From: Pycnococcus provasolii
Lineage: Eukaryota; Chlorophyta; Pseudoscourfieldiophyceae; Pseudoscourfieldiales
Length of the DNA: 64,000 nucleotides
Reading direction: 5' to 3'
Assembly: GCA_049487715.1 (NCBI GenBank)
Contig: CP150558.1
Coordinates: 372,001 to 436,000, forward strand
A program made the translations under genes and the position numbers. Positions 1-7,751 of this stretch are shown here, in pieces (the stretch's first letter is position 1; each line of letters opens with the position of its first letter). Under the pieces are notes generated by a model. It searched no databases. It saw only the letters and a program-made list of their open reading frames with translations, and was not told the origin of the DNA.

Positions 1-2
1 CG

Positions 3-545
3 GAGGTGGCGCGCGACTTCGACCGACAGCTGCGTGCCGAGCAGGATGCCGAATACGAGCGTGCCGCCGCGGCTGATCGTGCGCGCATGGAGGCGGCGGA
101 GGCGGCAAGGAAAGAGGCGGCGGAGGCGAAGGCCAAGGTGGAGGCGGAGGAGAAGGCCAAGGCGGAGGCGGAGGCGGCGGAGGCACGTCGCGTGGAGGAG
201 CTTGCCACGAGGAGGGAAAATGCCGCGGCTGCCCTGCCCGACGAGCCGGCAGTGGGTACGGAGAGTCCCGGAGGAGCGAAGGTGGCACGTATTCTCGTGC
301 GCACGCCGGGTGGTGGTCGGAAAGAGCGCCGATTTTTCAGCGACGCAAGTGTTGGAGACCTGTACGCGTGGGTGGACGCGCTACCAACGGATGAGAAGGT
401 TCCGGAGGCGTTCCGCCTCGTGACGTCGTATCCTCGCAAGATTATTGACGCGAAGAATTCTGAGCAGAGTCTCGTGGACGCGATGGGCGCTGACGTGGTA
501 TCGGGTGGCCAGGTGGCTTTGTTCATCGAAGACGCCTCTGAGTAA
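3..545 (+). CDS. UBX-domain protein, C-terminal part (FAF2/UBXD8-like), truncated by the window
   Basis: The reading frame is open from the left edge and has no convincing start: the first Met-like codon at 6 is GTG inside the protein. The visible 180 residues are an Ala/Glu/Lys/Arg-rich coiled coil (about residues 5-75), preceded by a DFDRQLRAEQDAEYERA stretch like that following the UAS domain of FAF1/FAF2 proteins. A C-terminal UBX fold (about 95-178) follows. UBX domains bind the p97/CDC48 AAA-ATPase, and FAF2-type proteins recruit it to ER-associated degradation or lipid droplets. The UBA, hairpin and UAS parts would lie upstream, outside this window. The stop at 543-545 is followed at once by overlapping AATAAA-like motifs. 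PUX-type plant UBX proteins are the main alternative. Confidence 0.7.
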   Translation, partial: EVARDFDRQLRAEQDAEYERAAAADRARMEAAEAARKEAAEAKAKVEAEEKAKAEAEAAEARRVEELATRRENAAAALPDEPAVGTESPGGAKVARILVRTPGGGRKERRFFSDASVGDLYAWVDALPTDEKVPEAFRLVTSYPRKIIDAKNSEQSLVDAMGADVVSGGQVALFIEDASE

Positions 546-684
546 ATAAATAAAAGTTTAATACATATACATCAAGTCCAACAATGATTCCAATGTGTCA
601 CCTGTCCCCAACCCCGAATTTGAACTTGCCCTCATCCAAATATCCAAAAACAAATATCAATCGGCACACAAATCGTTTGGCAGC

Positions 685-1593
685 ATGATGCGTACGATGA
701 TACGGAAGTACTGCGCCATGCCGGCGGCAAAACCGCCGCGGCGCATTCGAGCCTTCACCTTCGACGTCACGGGCACGCTAGTATCTTTCGTAGGTCGGCT
801 CGGTGCGCACTACGCTGACTGCGCTCGTCGATGCGGCGTGCACATCGATCCAGGTCATCTAGCAGCGCTGGAGAAAGGATTTCAGCTCGCATACAACGAG
901 ACGCATGCGGCGTACCCTTGCTTTGGGGGCAACTGCATCAGCACGAAGGATTGGTGGCGCACGTGTGTACTGCGCTCGTTCGAGGTGGCACGCGAGCTGG
1001 AGCTAAATGATGGGCTGAAGAACGACGATGCCGTGCCCAGGCTCACAGAAGATCAAAAGGAACGCGTCTTCAAGCGAATCTATGCGCAGTTTGGTAGCCA
1101 CTCGACATACTCAGCTTTCGACGACGCGATCCCATTCCTGCGCTTCGCAAAGAGACACGGAGTCATCACCGGCATCATATCAAACGCAGACGAGCGATAT
1201 GGAGATAGCATACTGCCCATGCTAGACATTTTTCCAGATTTCTTTATCGGCAGCAAAGACATTGGCTGCGCGAAGCCAGATCGAGCTATATTCGACGCAG
1301 CAATCGCAGAGGCCAGCTCTTGCATCTTCTGCAATGGCGACGACAGCTCTCGTCCCATACAGCCGAACGAAATCCTGCACCTCGGAAACGACTTTGAGAA
1401 AGACTTCATCGGGGCAAGGAATGCGAAGATGCACGCAATTCTTCTTGATCGCTTCGGCGGCGACAACTACGGCGATTCTTTCAGCGAGGAAGGCCAGCAG
1501 TGGAGCGATGCAGGTGCTCCCGTTGCAAAAGACCTTCTCGACGTCATTGACATGCTCGCTCGGCAAAATGTCGAGTTTGGCAAACCCACATAA
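685..1593 (+). CDS. HAD-superfamily hydrolase, HDHD3-like
   Basis: The product is about 302 residues. The start at 685 is the first ATG in a frame that is open further upstream only through a GTG; ATGs at 688, 697 and 718 are alternatives. HAD motif I appears as FDVTGTL, motif II as GIISNADERY, and motifs III/IV as KPDRAIF and LHLGNDFEKDFIGA. The cap region holds a WWRTCVLRSF segment typical of HDHD3-like proteins. The Asp two residues after the nucleophile, usual in HAD phosphatases, is replaced by Thr, as in P-type ATPases and some HDHD3 relatives, so the chemistry is uncertain. A short basic N-terminus could be an organelle signal. It is tail-to-tail with the snurportin gene, 68 bp away. 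Confidence 0.75.
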   Translation: MMRTMIRKYCAMPAAKPPRRIRAFTFDVTGTLVSFVGRLGAHYADCARRCGVHIDPGHLAALEKGFQLAYNETHAAYPCFGGNCISTKDWWRTCVLRSFEVARELELNDGLKNDDAVPRLTEDQKERVFKRIYAQFGSHSTYSAFDDAIPFLRFAKRHGVITGIISNADERYGDSILPMLDIFPDFFIGSKDIGCAKPDRAIFDAAIAEASSCIFCNGDDSSRPIQPNEILHLGNDFEKDFIGARNAKMHAILLDRFGGDNYGDSFSEEGQQWSDAGAPVAKDLLDVIDMLARQNVEFGKPT

Positions 1594-1661
1594 TCCAATG
1601 TGTAGCGATTTACGTTTCTGTTACACTTTTCGAATACAACGTTTTTCATATACTACATTCT

Positions 1662-3020
1662 TCACTCTCGTGCAGCGGCATCGACGAGTGCTTTGCATGT
1701 TATACTTTGACCTGAGCGTGCGGCATGCTGGAAGAGGATCTTTGAGTGCAAGTCGGCACCTGCACCACCGTAGCCGCGCTGCTTTGGATGTGGGACGAGG
1801 CCCGCGAAACGCACGGCGCCAGTATCGTCAAAGAAGTTGACGCGCACGAGCGCGCCATCCGTCCACTTGCACTGACTTGTCGCCATCGCCACGTCGTTGC
1901 CGACACTGCAATCATCCGAGGTGGTCCATACGCGCACCTCCACGTTATTGTCGTCGTCGTACTGGACGACACGAGCGATGCGCACAGGTGGATCATCGGA
2001 GGTGACAAGCGCGCGTGTACTCGAATCGTAGCGAAGCACGACTCGCTGCGCGTTCGACGGCGTTCCTGGCGGCGATGTCTCCACGAACCACGCACTCGTC
2101 GTCGCGTCTTTCCACACTAGGCACAGAGGAGTCACTTCATCGGACGCATACCAGGCGAGGCGATGCGCGATGATCAAGCCGTCCGTCTTGTGCACTGCGC
2201 TGTATTGTGCGGCATACGTGGCAGAGCTCGTGAGAGCATCCACGGTTGCTGCTGCAAATGGCACGGCGTGAACGAGTGTGACATCGTCGCGCGCATCCAT
2301 CCTTTCATCATCGTCGTCGTCGTCGTCGTCATCGTCATCATCGTCGTCGTCGTCATCGTCGTCGTCGAGGTCTGAAAGACGCGCGGAAAGCCAGAACTGT
2401 CTCATTTCGAACGAGCACGTGCGCATGTCCCGTCCCTGCCATACGAGTACGTCCACGGCTTGCAGCGCACCGCTGACTCTATCCTGTACGCAGTCGAGAA
2501 CCGTCGCCGCTCCGCTCGCCTTCCCCAATTCGCGTCGACACCCGCCAGCCGGCAACCTGGTGCGCACGGTGGCAACATGTTTGTTATTCCTTCCCCTGAG
2601 CAGAGTTTGGTTCTTCGCGGCGATGGCGAGCACGCGCGTTCCTGCGGGTCTTGCTGCGCACATCCAACTTGTCGCGAGGTCGTCCGGCGGCGCGAGCAGC
2701 CACTCCGGTCTCTGCATGCGCCACGCGGCGGCGGTGGTCGCTGCGAACGCGTCGATTTCTGCGACGGACGCTTCTGCGATGATGACATCCTCCGATTCTT
2801 TCCCTTGAACTGCACCTGTCGTTTCAGGTGAACATGAAGACCGCGTTTTCTCTAAAATGGATTCCCGTGAGTTTTTCTGCCTGCGTAGAGCGCGAGAGAC
2901 CCGGTCGGCGTGTGCGCGAGCCAACAAGCTGGACGAGGAGCGAGAGCGAGAGGAAGATCGAGACGCAGGTAAAGAGGCATGTGCAGGAAGATTGATCGCC
3001 AACAACGACAGCTCCTCCAT
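1662..3020 (-). CDS. SNUPN: Snurportin-1-like m3G-cap snRNP import adaptor
   Basis: The 452-residue protein starts at an ATG at 3020 and resembles snurportin, which binds the trimethylguanosine cap of spliceosomal snRNPs and links them to importin-beta. The N-terminus has an Arg/Lys-rich helix (about residues 33-60) in the place of the importin-beta-binding domain. The cap-binding domain follows from about residue 100, with RPEWLLAPPDDL, LPAGGCRRE, TVLDCVQD and DVLVWQGRDM, then KTDGLIIAHRLAWY and a LVWKD segment. Residues about 218-239 are an uninterrupted run of aspartates encoded by a GAC/GAT microsatellite (near 2304-2369), placed between two blocks of the cap-binding domain. It probably forms an acidic surface loop. 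No intron is needed. Confidence 0.82.
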   Translation of the reverse strand: MEELSLLAINLPAHASLPASRSSSRSRSSSSLLARAHADRVSRALRRQKNSRESILEKTRSSCSPETTGAVQGKESEDVIIAEASVAEIDAFAATTAAAWRMQRPEWLLAPPDDLATSWMCAARPAGTRVLAIAAKNQTLLRGRNNKHVATVRTRLPAGGCRRELGKASGAATVLDCVQDRVSGALQAVDVLVWQGRDMRTCSFEMRQFWLSARLSDLDDDDDDDDDDDDDDDDDDDDERMDARDDVTLVHAVPFAAATVDALTSSATYAAQYSAVHKTDGLIIAHRLAWYASDEVTPLCLVWKDATTSAWFVETSPPGTPSNAQRVVLRYDSSTRALVTSDDPPVRIARVVQYDDDNNVEVRVWTTSDDCSVGNDVAMATSQCKWTDGALVRVNFFDDTGAVRFAGLVPHPKQRGYGGAGADLHSKILFQHAARSGQSITCKALVDAAARE

Positions 3021-3505
3021 GGAATCCTAAGGCACTTACAAAGAATATTCACGTACAAGCCTGAAGAGAGCTTCAAGACGACGACGCCATGCCCGCCTTG
3101 CCCGCCATAATGGGGTGAAAATAAAATAAAATGAGACGCCAGTTTTCAACGCTCTGCGCCAGACCTGAGGGGATGTGTGTTAGGGTTAGGGTTACCCCAG
3201 GGGGTCCCTCCCAACTCCTGTTTTGCATTCTCCCTCTTGTTCTGTTTGTGATTACAGATTTACAGGTGTCACACTCCTCACTTGTCACTTGTCACTTGTC
3301 ACTTGCAGGTGTGATTTCCTTATTTTATTTGTGTTGTATCTATCTCGTGATTCTCGTCAAGTGCTCGTGCTTGTGTCTGTGTCTGTTGACGGCAGACGGA
3401 CGTTCCTTTAATCCTTTTGATGATGAACTGAAGAACTCATTCACAACAACTTTGTTTGGTGACTTGGTTACACTCTTTGCACTTACTTGATTTTACTCCC
3501 TCCCT
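3021..3505. other. Intergenic spacer with telomere-like and 7-bp repeats
   Basis: I see no supported gene here. It contains a TTAGGG-type tract near 3180-3195 and four perfect copies of a 7-bp unit, TCACTTG, at 3278-3305. The rest is T-rich. The spacer separates the snurportin start from the 3' end of the L-domain gene. Confidence 0.6.
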
Positions 3506-4927
3506 TCACAAACACCCGCCGTGTCCCGTCGTCGTCGTCGCGCACGCTCGGAACTGATGTGGTGCATCGAGGTAAATGGCGTTCTCCTCGAAGTCGAAAT
3601 CGTTCTCGCGGGCGTACAGGTAATAGGCGTCGGTGCAGTTGAGAGGGTCGGTGCACGTCATGCTTGCGTTGGACGCAAGCGCGTCGTCCACGCTTGTTAT
3701 CGACTGATTCGTCTGGAGTACTGGAAACTCCACGAGCGCGAGATGCGGGTTGCCAAACACGAGCAAGTCCTCGCCGATCTCCACCAGGCTTGGAGCACGC
3801 ACCTCTTCGATCGTCTGCAGCAAGTACGTCTCGAAATCTTCGTCCACCGATTCAAGCGACGAGATATCGAGATTCTTCAGGCGCCAATTGTCGAAGATCT
3901 CGAGGTCCTCTCCGATGCTCACAAGCTTGGGCACGAGCACAGAGTGCACTGAATGCGACGCGTGCACTTCGAAATCCTCGTCGACAGTCTCTAAGCTGGG
4001 CATGGCGATCACTTCGATTGACGCGAGATAAAACAGCTCGACGTCTTCCGCCGCGTGCATGAGCATAGGGACGTCGATCTCGCGCAATGCAGTGCTTGCA
4101 GCAAAGGCGATATCTTCGTCGAACACTTCCATCAGTGATGGCAAATGCACCGTCTCAGTTTCGTCGTTTCCGCCAAAGAAGAATACGCCGACGCGCGATA
4201 GACTGGGAAAGCTAACATTCACGAGACCGACATTCGACATGAGAATGATCGTACTCGTCTCCTGTAGCGATGGCGTGGAGAGCTGCACTGCTCCAAGGTT
4301 TTGCATGACGCGTAGGCCGAGTGGAGAGGTCTGTAGTGTATGCAGATCTACGACAAGGTCAGCACTAATCTCACCGTTATCAGTGATGCGCACTTCGCCA
4401 TTCACCACGTCGCGCACGGTGGATGCATTCAAAGTCGTCAAGTTGCCGTTGGCGCTGACGAATAGCGACTGGCCTATAGACTCGACTCCGCGTAGGTCGA
4501 TGCTCTCTAGACGACTCATCCGTGTGATTGTCAGACATCCGTCAATGTGCTTGAGCGTTGTCCCCGTCACAATGCATGTCGACGACAATTTGCCGTCATC
4601 ATATAAAGATGACAGCGTAATGCTTCCCGCTGCACGTTCGACACCGCCGAGCATCTTGCTCAAGTCAATGCAACCTTCGTTGTCGAGGTAATTGTTGTTG
4701 TCATCGTCCGGCAGACGTATGCTTTCTCCAATGCACCAAGGCACGTCATTGCAGTACGCGCGAAGCCACGGATCGTCAGGAGCTTCGTCGGCATCTGTGT
4801 TGTCCTCTGAACAAAGCACGGCTCGGAGCACAGAATCGATATTGTTCGTCGGTGGTGCCGTCATGTTTGTCATCGTGAGTGTCGTCATGTTGATCAGGAG
4901 CATATTGTCATCATGCATCGAGCCCAC
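3506..4927 (-). CDS. Receptor L-domain-like surface protein, C-terminal part of a broken gene
   Basis: The 473-codon frame opens at a GTG (4927), with in-frame ATGs a few codons later. It contains about twelve repeats of 22-26 residues of the type LPSLxxVDEDFEVxxxxxL, the right-handed beta-helix repeat of insulin-receptor L domains and fungal ECM33-like wall proteins. Asn-X-Ser/Thr sites are frequent and the last 60 residues are Cys-rich, so an extracellular location is likely. It lacks its own signal peptide. The same repeat style continues in two other frames immediately upstream (4894-5379 and 5219-6544), so this is probably the 3' part of one gene, through an intron, a frameshift mutation or a base-call error, rather than a separate gene. 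Confidence 0.6.
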   Translation of the reverse strand: MGSMHDDNMLLINMTTLTMTNMTAPPTNNIDSVLRAVLCSEDNTDADEAPDDPWLRAYCNDVPWCIGESIRLPDDDNNNYLDNEGCIDLSKMLGGVERAAGSITLSSLYDDGKLSSTCIVTGTTLKHIDGCLTITRMSRLESIDLRGVESIGQSLFVSANGNLTTLNASTVRDVVNGEVRITDNGEISADLVVDLHTLQTSPLGLRVMQNLGAVQLSTPSLQETSTIILMSNVGLVNVSFPSLSRVGVFFFGGNDETETVHLPSLMEVFDEDIAFAASTALREIDVPMLMHAAEDVELFYLASIEVIAMPSLETVDEDFEVHASHSVHSVLVPKLVSIGEDLEIFDNWRLKNLDISSLESVDEDFETYLLQTIEEVRAPSLVEIGEDLLVFGNPHLALVEFPVLQTNQSITSVDDALASNASMTCTDPLNCTDAYYLYARENDFDFEENAIYLDAPHQFRACATTTTGHGGCL

Positions 4928-5379
4928 ACACCTTTCGTGTCGCGCACTGTGAACTCGCTCGCTTCTTCTTCATCCTCTTCGACGGAATCGCGCTCTGGAG
5001 CAGGTGCAGTAGCTTCGCTGTATTCGCTGTTGCCATGGACCCACACGATGTCGCGAAGCAGATTAGGAAGCTCGAGGCTCCGAAGAGCATGATTCTCCGC
5101 AATCACATTGGCACCGCCTCCCAGTCGCTCGAGAGATGGGAAGGCTATTATCGGCAGACTTGGATTGTAAGCGATAGCAAGCGATCCTTCGATGATGTCT
5201 TTGAATTCGCTGTCATCATCATCTTTTTCTTTCGCCGTCTTCTCGTCGTCGTCCGTGCGGTACAACAACTGCCGCCGCCCCAGGGTGTCCTCTTGCTCGT
5301 CGGGTTCTTCCTTCTTCTTCTTCTTCTTCTTCTTCTTCTTCTTCTTCGTCGTCATCGTCGCCGCCATAGTCAATGCCAA
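4894..5379 (-). CDS. Middle segment of the broken L-domain gene (second frame)
   Basis: This frame starts inside the TTC/GAA microsatellite (about 5310-5347), where it reads poly-Lys; the upstream frame reads poly-Glu. After the microsatellite come an acidic linker and one or two L-domain repeats (LPIIAFPSLERLGGGANVI, LRSLELPNLL), then another acidic stretch ending in a stop at 4894. The repeats match those in the two flanking frames, so this is coding sequence belonging with them. The switch out of this frame happens near 4930, where GAAAG-GTGTGTGG could be a 5' splice site, although no clear acceptor is seen nearby. Confidence 0.45.
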   Translation of the reverse strand: MALTMAATMTTKKKKKKKKKKKKEEPDEQEDTLGRRQLLYRTDDDEKTAKEKDDDDSEFKDIIEGSLAIAYNPSLPIIAFPSLERLGGGANVIAENHALRSLELPNLLRDIVWVHGNSEYSEATAPAPERDSVEEDEEEASEFTVRDTKGVWARCMMTICS

Positions 5380-6544
5380 TCGACACGAGCTCCGAAGCCG
5401 TCAAATTGACGAGCTTGTCGTTGTGAAACACTTTGAAAGCGCCGTGAATTGTAACGAGGCTTGGAAGGTCGAGTGACTCCAGTGATGGGAGGCTTGCCAT
5501 CACGGCATTTCCACGAATTTCGCTTAGAGACGGCAGCGTCACATTAGCCAGCATAGGTATGTAGTGCAGTTCGAGGTCCTCGTTGACTTCACGCAGCTCC
5601 GGCGCCTGGATCGTAGCGAGACGCGCATTGTTCGCCACCTCCACGTCCTCCGCTACACGGACTAGCTGCGGAAAGAGCACCTCACGCAGACGTGGGTTGA
5701 ATCGTATCTCCAGATCTTCGCCGATTCTTTCCAAGCTCGGGAGCACGATTTGCTCGAGTGAAAGCAGCTCGTAGAACTCGCAGTCTTCTCCGACGACCTT
5801 GAGCTGTGGTAGTTGCAGCGTGCGCAACCTCGGTAAACGCGCAATCGTGAGGTCCTCACCTACCGTCTCAAGCTTCAGTGCATTGATCTCGGACAAGCTA
5901 CGGCAGTCACGAACGATGAAGTCCCATCTCACCTCGACCAGCGATGGAAGTGTCACATTCGTGACTGTGGGAAGCGCGCTCAAGAGCAGGTGTAGGCCCA
6001 CAGTCTCGAGTGATGGCATCTCCATCGACGCGAGCGATGCGCACGTGTCGATAGAAAGCGTCCGCCAGACCGTCTTCATCGCCGGAAATTGCACCTCCTT
6101 GAGCGCGGGAAGGAGACGAAGCAGCATATTCTCATTCACCACTCGTAGGGAGGGGAACGTGACGTTGACGAGACTGTCCAGCGACGCAAGCACGAAGTTG
6201 CCGCCAACTTCGACGAGCAGAGGTGCAGCGACGCTGCTGAGCATCGCCGTGGCATTGAAGATGTTCATCACGCGAAAGGATCCATCCACCTGCTCGAGCA
6301 TAGGAAACTCGACTTGCATCGGCATTACGGCGTAAGAGTCGCTGAGCACTATCTCACCATCTACGATGACATGCACCGTCCCGTTCGTTGACGATGATGC
6401 AGACACCGTGACGTTGCCTACACGCTTCGCCGTGGAGACACGCACGAGCATGGCACCATCAGCAGCAGACACCGCCGTCGTCACGACGTCGTGGAACGAA
6501 GCAGTGGCCGCGAAGAGCAGCAAGGCTATTAGCATGGCCGCCAT
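5219..6544 (-). CDS. Receptor L-domain-like secreted protein, N-terminal part
   Basis: The start is the ATG at 6544, giving MAAMLIALLLFAATASFHD, a good signal peptide; an upstream extension of the frame lacks one. About fifteen repeats of the form LPSLExVGEDLxIxxxPxLxxV follow to about residue 390, giving a long parallel beta-helix like receptor L domains, with many N-glycosylation sites. The frame then runs into an Asp tract and a poly-Glu microsatellite and becomes Arg/Gly-rich nonsense before stopping at 5219. The true protein probably leaves this frame at the microsatellite and continues in the 4894-5379 frame. Expected role: adhesion, recognition or wall/surface structure. The ligand is unknown. 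Confidence 0.6.
   Translation of the reverse strand: MAAMLIALLLFAATASFHDVVTTAVSAADGAMLVRVSTAKRVGNVTVSASSSTNGTVHVIVDGEIVLSDSYAVMPMQVEFPMLEQVDGSFRVMNIFNATAMLSSVAAPLLVEVGGNFVLASLDSLVNVTFPSLRVVNENMLLRLLPALKEVQFPAMKTVWRTLSIDTCASLASMEMPSLETVGLHLLLSALPTVTNVTLPSLVEVRWDFIVRDCRSLSEINALKLETVGEDLTIARLPRLRTLQLPQLKVVGEDCEFYELLSLEQIVLPSLERIGEDLEIRFNPRLREVLFPQLVRVAEDVEVANNARLATIQAPELREVNEDLELHYIPMLANVTLPSLSEIRGNAVMASLPSLESLDLPSLVTIHGAFKVFHNDKLVNLTASELVSIGIDYGGDDDDEEEEEEEEEEEEGRTRRARGHPGAAAVVVPHGRRREDGERKR
5310..5347. repeat. TTC/GAA microsatellite inside the L-domain gene
   Basis: About twelve consecutive TTC triplets on the plus strand (GAA on the coding strand). It is the point at which the coding frame of the L-domain gene changes, which makes it the best candidate position for a slippage or base-call indel. 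Confidence 0.85.
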
Positions 6545-6767
6545 GCCCCTACTAGGATGGTGGTAGTGTTGTGCGCCGGAGAATTTTGCTTTCGGCGTGT
6601 CAGAACACGCCTCTCTATCAGAACACGGTTCTGATAGCTGCTCGTGCTGCGCCTCCAGGATTTGATTTGATTCGCCATTCAGGGTTTTGGGGGAGGAGGG
6701 AGGGTCCCATCCAAAATTCAAATAAATCAAGTGTAAATTTCATCATCATGCCAGATTTGGCGTCGTC

Positions 6768-7693
6768 TTGGAGTCATTGGCGTACGAAGCGCTGCGTCTC
6801 GTGTGGTTCCCATGGCAGCGCGAACGGCGACTCGAACGGGAGCAGGAACGCATACGGATAGCTAGATCATGCAATCGGACGCTCACAGCAGGACTCTATC
6901 ACTCGTTGGCAATCAGACCCGATGGAAGTATCGCGTGCTGGGGCTGCGACGACAACGGCCAGGCGCCTCCCAACGGCGTCGACGGCGACTTCATCCAGGT
7001 TGCAACGGGGGGGTTCCATTCGATCGTGCTTCGAAGCGATGGAAGTATCGCGCGCTGGGGTCATTATTTCGTCGATGATGGTGTGGAAGGAGACTTTGTC
7101 GCGATCGCCTCGGGCTAGTTGGCACTCGCTCGCGCTACGACGCGACGGCAGTATCGCGTGCTGGGGAAACGACGGCATCGGCCAGGCGCCTCCCGCCGGC
7201 GTCGACGGCGACTTTGTTATGATCGCCGCGGGTGCCAATCACTCGATGGCAGTTGCGACGCAACGGTCGCATCGCGTGCTGGGGAATGAACAATAACGGC
7301 CAGGCGCCTCCCGCCGGCGTCGACGGTGACTTTGTCGCAATCGCCGCGGGTGTCCAACACTCACTCGCGCTTCGACGCAACGGGAGCATCGCGTGCTTGG
7401 GAAGCAACGACCACGGCCAGGCGCCTCCCGCCGGCGTCGATGGCGACTTCGTCGCGATCGCTGCTGGGGGCGCTCACTCGTTAGCGCTTCGACGCGACGG
7501 TCGCATCGCGTGCTGGGGACGCAACGGCAGCGGCCAGGCGCCTCCCGCCGGCGTCGACGGCAACTTCGTCGCGATCGCCGCGGGTGAAGAACACTCCCTG
7601 GCGCTTCGACGCGACGGTCGCATCGCGTGCTGGGGATGCAACCACCACGGCCGAGGCGCCTCCCGCCGGCGTAGATGGGCCGTTCAAGCATGA
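6768..7693 (+). pseudogene. RCC1-like 39-residue repeat gene, frameshifted
   Basis: The DNA encodes six to seven RCC1-type repeats of the form HSLALRRDGRIACWG, then NGQAPPAGVDGDFVAIAAG. The repeat unit is 117 bp: the GGCCAGGCGCC anchor recurs at about 7182, 7300, 7417, 7534 and 7652. Translation needs all three frames in turn. Single extra bases occur at about 7117 (giving an immediate TAG), 7255 and 7652, each making its spacing 118 bp or off phase. Intact RCC1-like proteins form beta-propellers and act as Ran GEFs or ubiquitin-ligase scaffolds. Here there is only an Arg/Glu-rich leader and no other domain. It is read as a decayed gene; sequencing indels in a repeat are the alternative. Confidence 0.65.
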
Positions 7694-7751
7694 TTTTTGA
7701 GAAAACTTTGAAAGGTAAAAACAAAGTGTAACAAACTTGTTGTTGGGACTA

